A DNA stretch of 32,058 nt, from positions 19,167 through 51,224 of the forward strand of contig PMWW01000125.1 in assembly GCA_003165795.1 (NCBI GenBank), read 5' to 3'. Each line of letters opens with the position of its first letter. Positions within the stretch are counted from its first letter, which is position 1. The DNA is from Acidobacteriaceae bacterium. Lineage in GTDB: Bacteria > Acidobacteriota > Terriglobia > Terriglobales > Acidobacteriaceae. The notes beneath the pieces were generated by a model. It searched no databases. It was not told where the DNA came from and was given only the letters and a program-made list of their open reading frames with translations. The translations under genes and the position numbers were made by a program. Shown here one piece after another: positions 32,031 through 32,058 of this stretch.

Positions 32031-32058
32031 TAAGAAGACTCTGATTAAGTCACAGCAA
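32031..32058. repeat. Repeat family C, left end of a further copy (cut by the window edge)
   Basis: TAAGAAGACTCTGATTAAGT followed by CACAGCAA matches the left terminal repeat and adjoining bases of the full element at 18175-18204. The short motif CCAACTGCCAACTGC lies just before both copies (32016 and 18356). Confidence 0.65.

Overview
The window looks like a chromosomal segment of an Acidobacteriota genome, probably class Terriglobia (a Koribacter or Terriglobus relative). I infer this from the gene set: two GloVer-repeat secreted proteins, a CarD-like regulator beside greA, a PD40-type propeller remnant and a PNGase A-like secreted protein. The high GC content and the many palindromic intergenic repeats fit too. 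No 16S or other taxonomic marker RNA is present, so the assignment rests on gene content alone.

Positions 1-4.9 kb: greA (partial, leftward) and a CarD-family gene (rightward) diverge from a region with two good -10 boxes. A small hypothetical gene, a palindrome-rich repeat element, an SDR oxidoreductase, a GNAT acetyltransferase, an MmcQ/YjbR-like protein and a small secreted protein follow. Positions 4.9-11.3 kb, all leftward: a secreted PNGase A-like protein, pyrD (class 1B dihydroorotate dehydrogenase), and just upstream of pyrD a 1164-residue membrane protein. That protein joins a GH18-like domain, a NodB polysaccharide deacetylase and a processive GT2 synthase. Positions 11.5-13.8 kb, rightward: a GT39-like membrane glycosyltransferase, a six-helix-type membrane protein and a small membrane-anchored coiled coil. 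Positions 13.9-16.3 kb, leftward: panB, a secreted protein and panC, tightly packed.

Positions 16.3-18.4 kb mix small genes with decay: an NTF2-like gene remnant, a hypothetical gene, a 26-codon cysteine synthase remnant that ends where a repeat element begins, an intact JAMM peptidase, and a 128-bp element with terminal inverted repeats. Positions 18.4-22.6 kb hold a rightward housekeeping cluster: aroC, def, fmt and rsmB (chorismate synthesis, N-formyl-methionine handling, 16S rRNA m5C967). Next come an HU gene with its own terminator (leftward), a cysteine-rich protein, a TauE/SafE permease, tRNA-Arg(TCT) and a membrane-anchored SGNH-like protein.

Positions 26.3-32.06 kb are an accessory, partly AT-richer and decayed region. 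It holds two paralogous seven-repeat GloVer proteins, a fragment with a PD-(D/E)XK-like pattern, a PD40 propeller fragment, a truncated ORF at the end and several copies of at least three repeat families. The most interesting items are the tri-domain polysaccharide synthase, the repeat families (MITE-like elements whose edges coincide with gene truncations) and the pair of predicted seven-bladed propellers. I see no CRISPR array, prophage, complete IS element or complete defence system.
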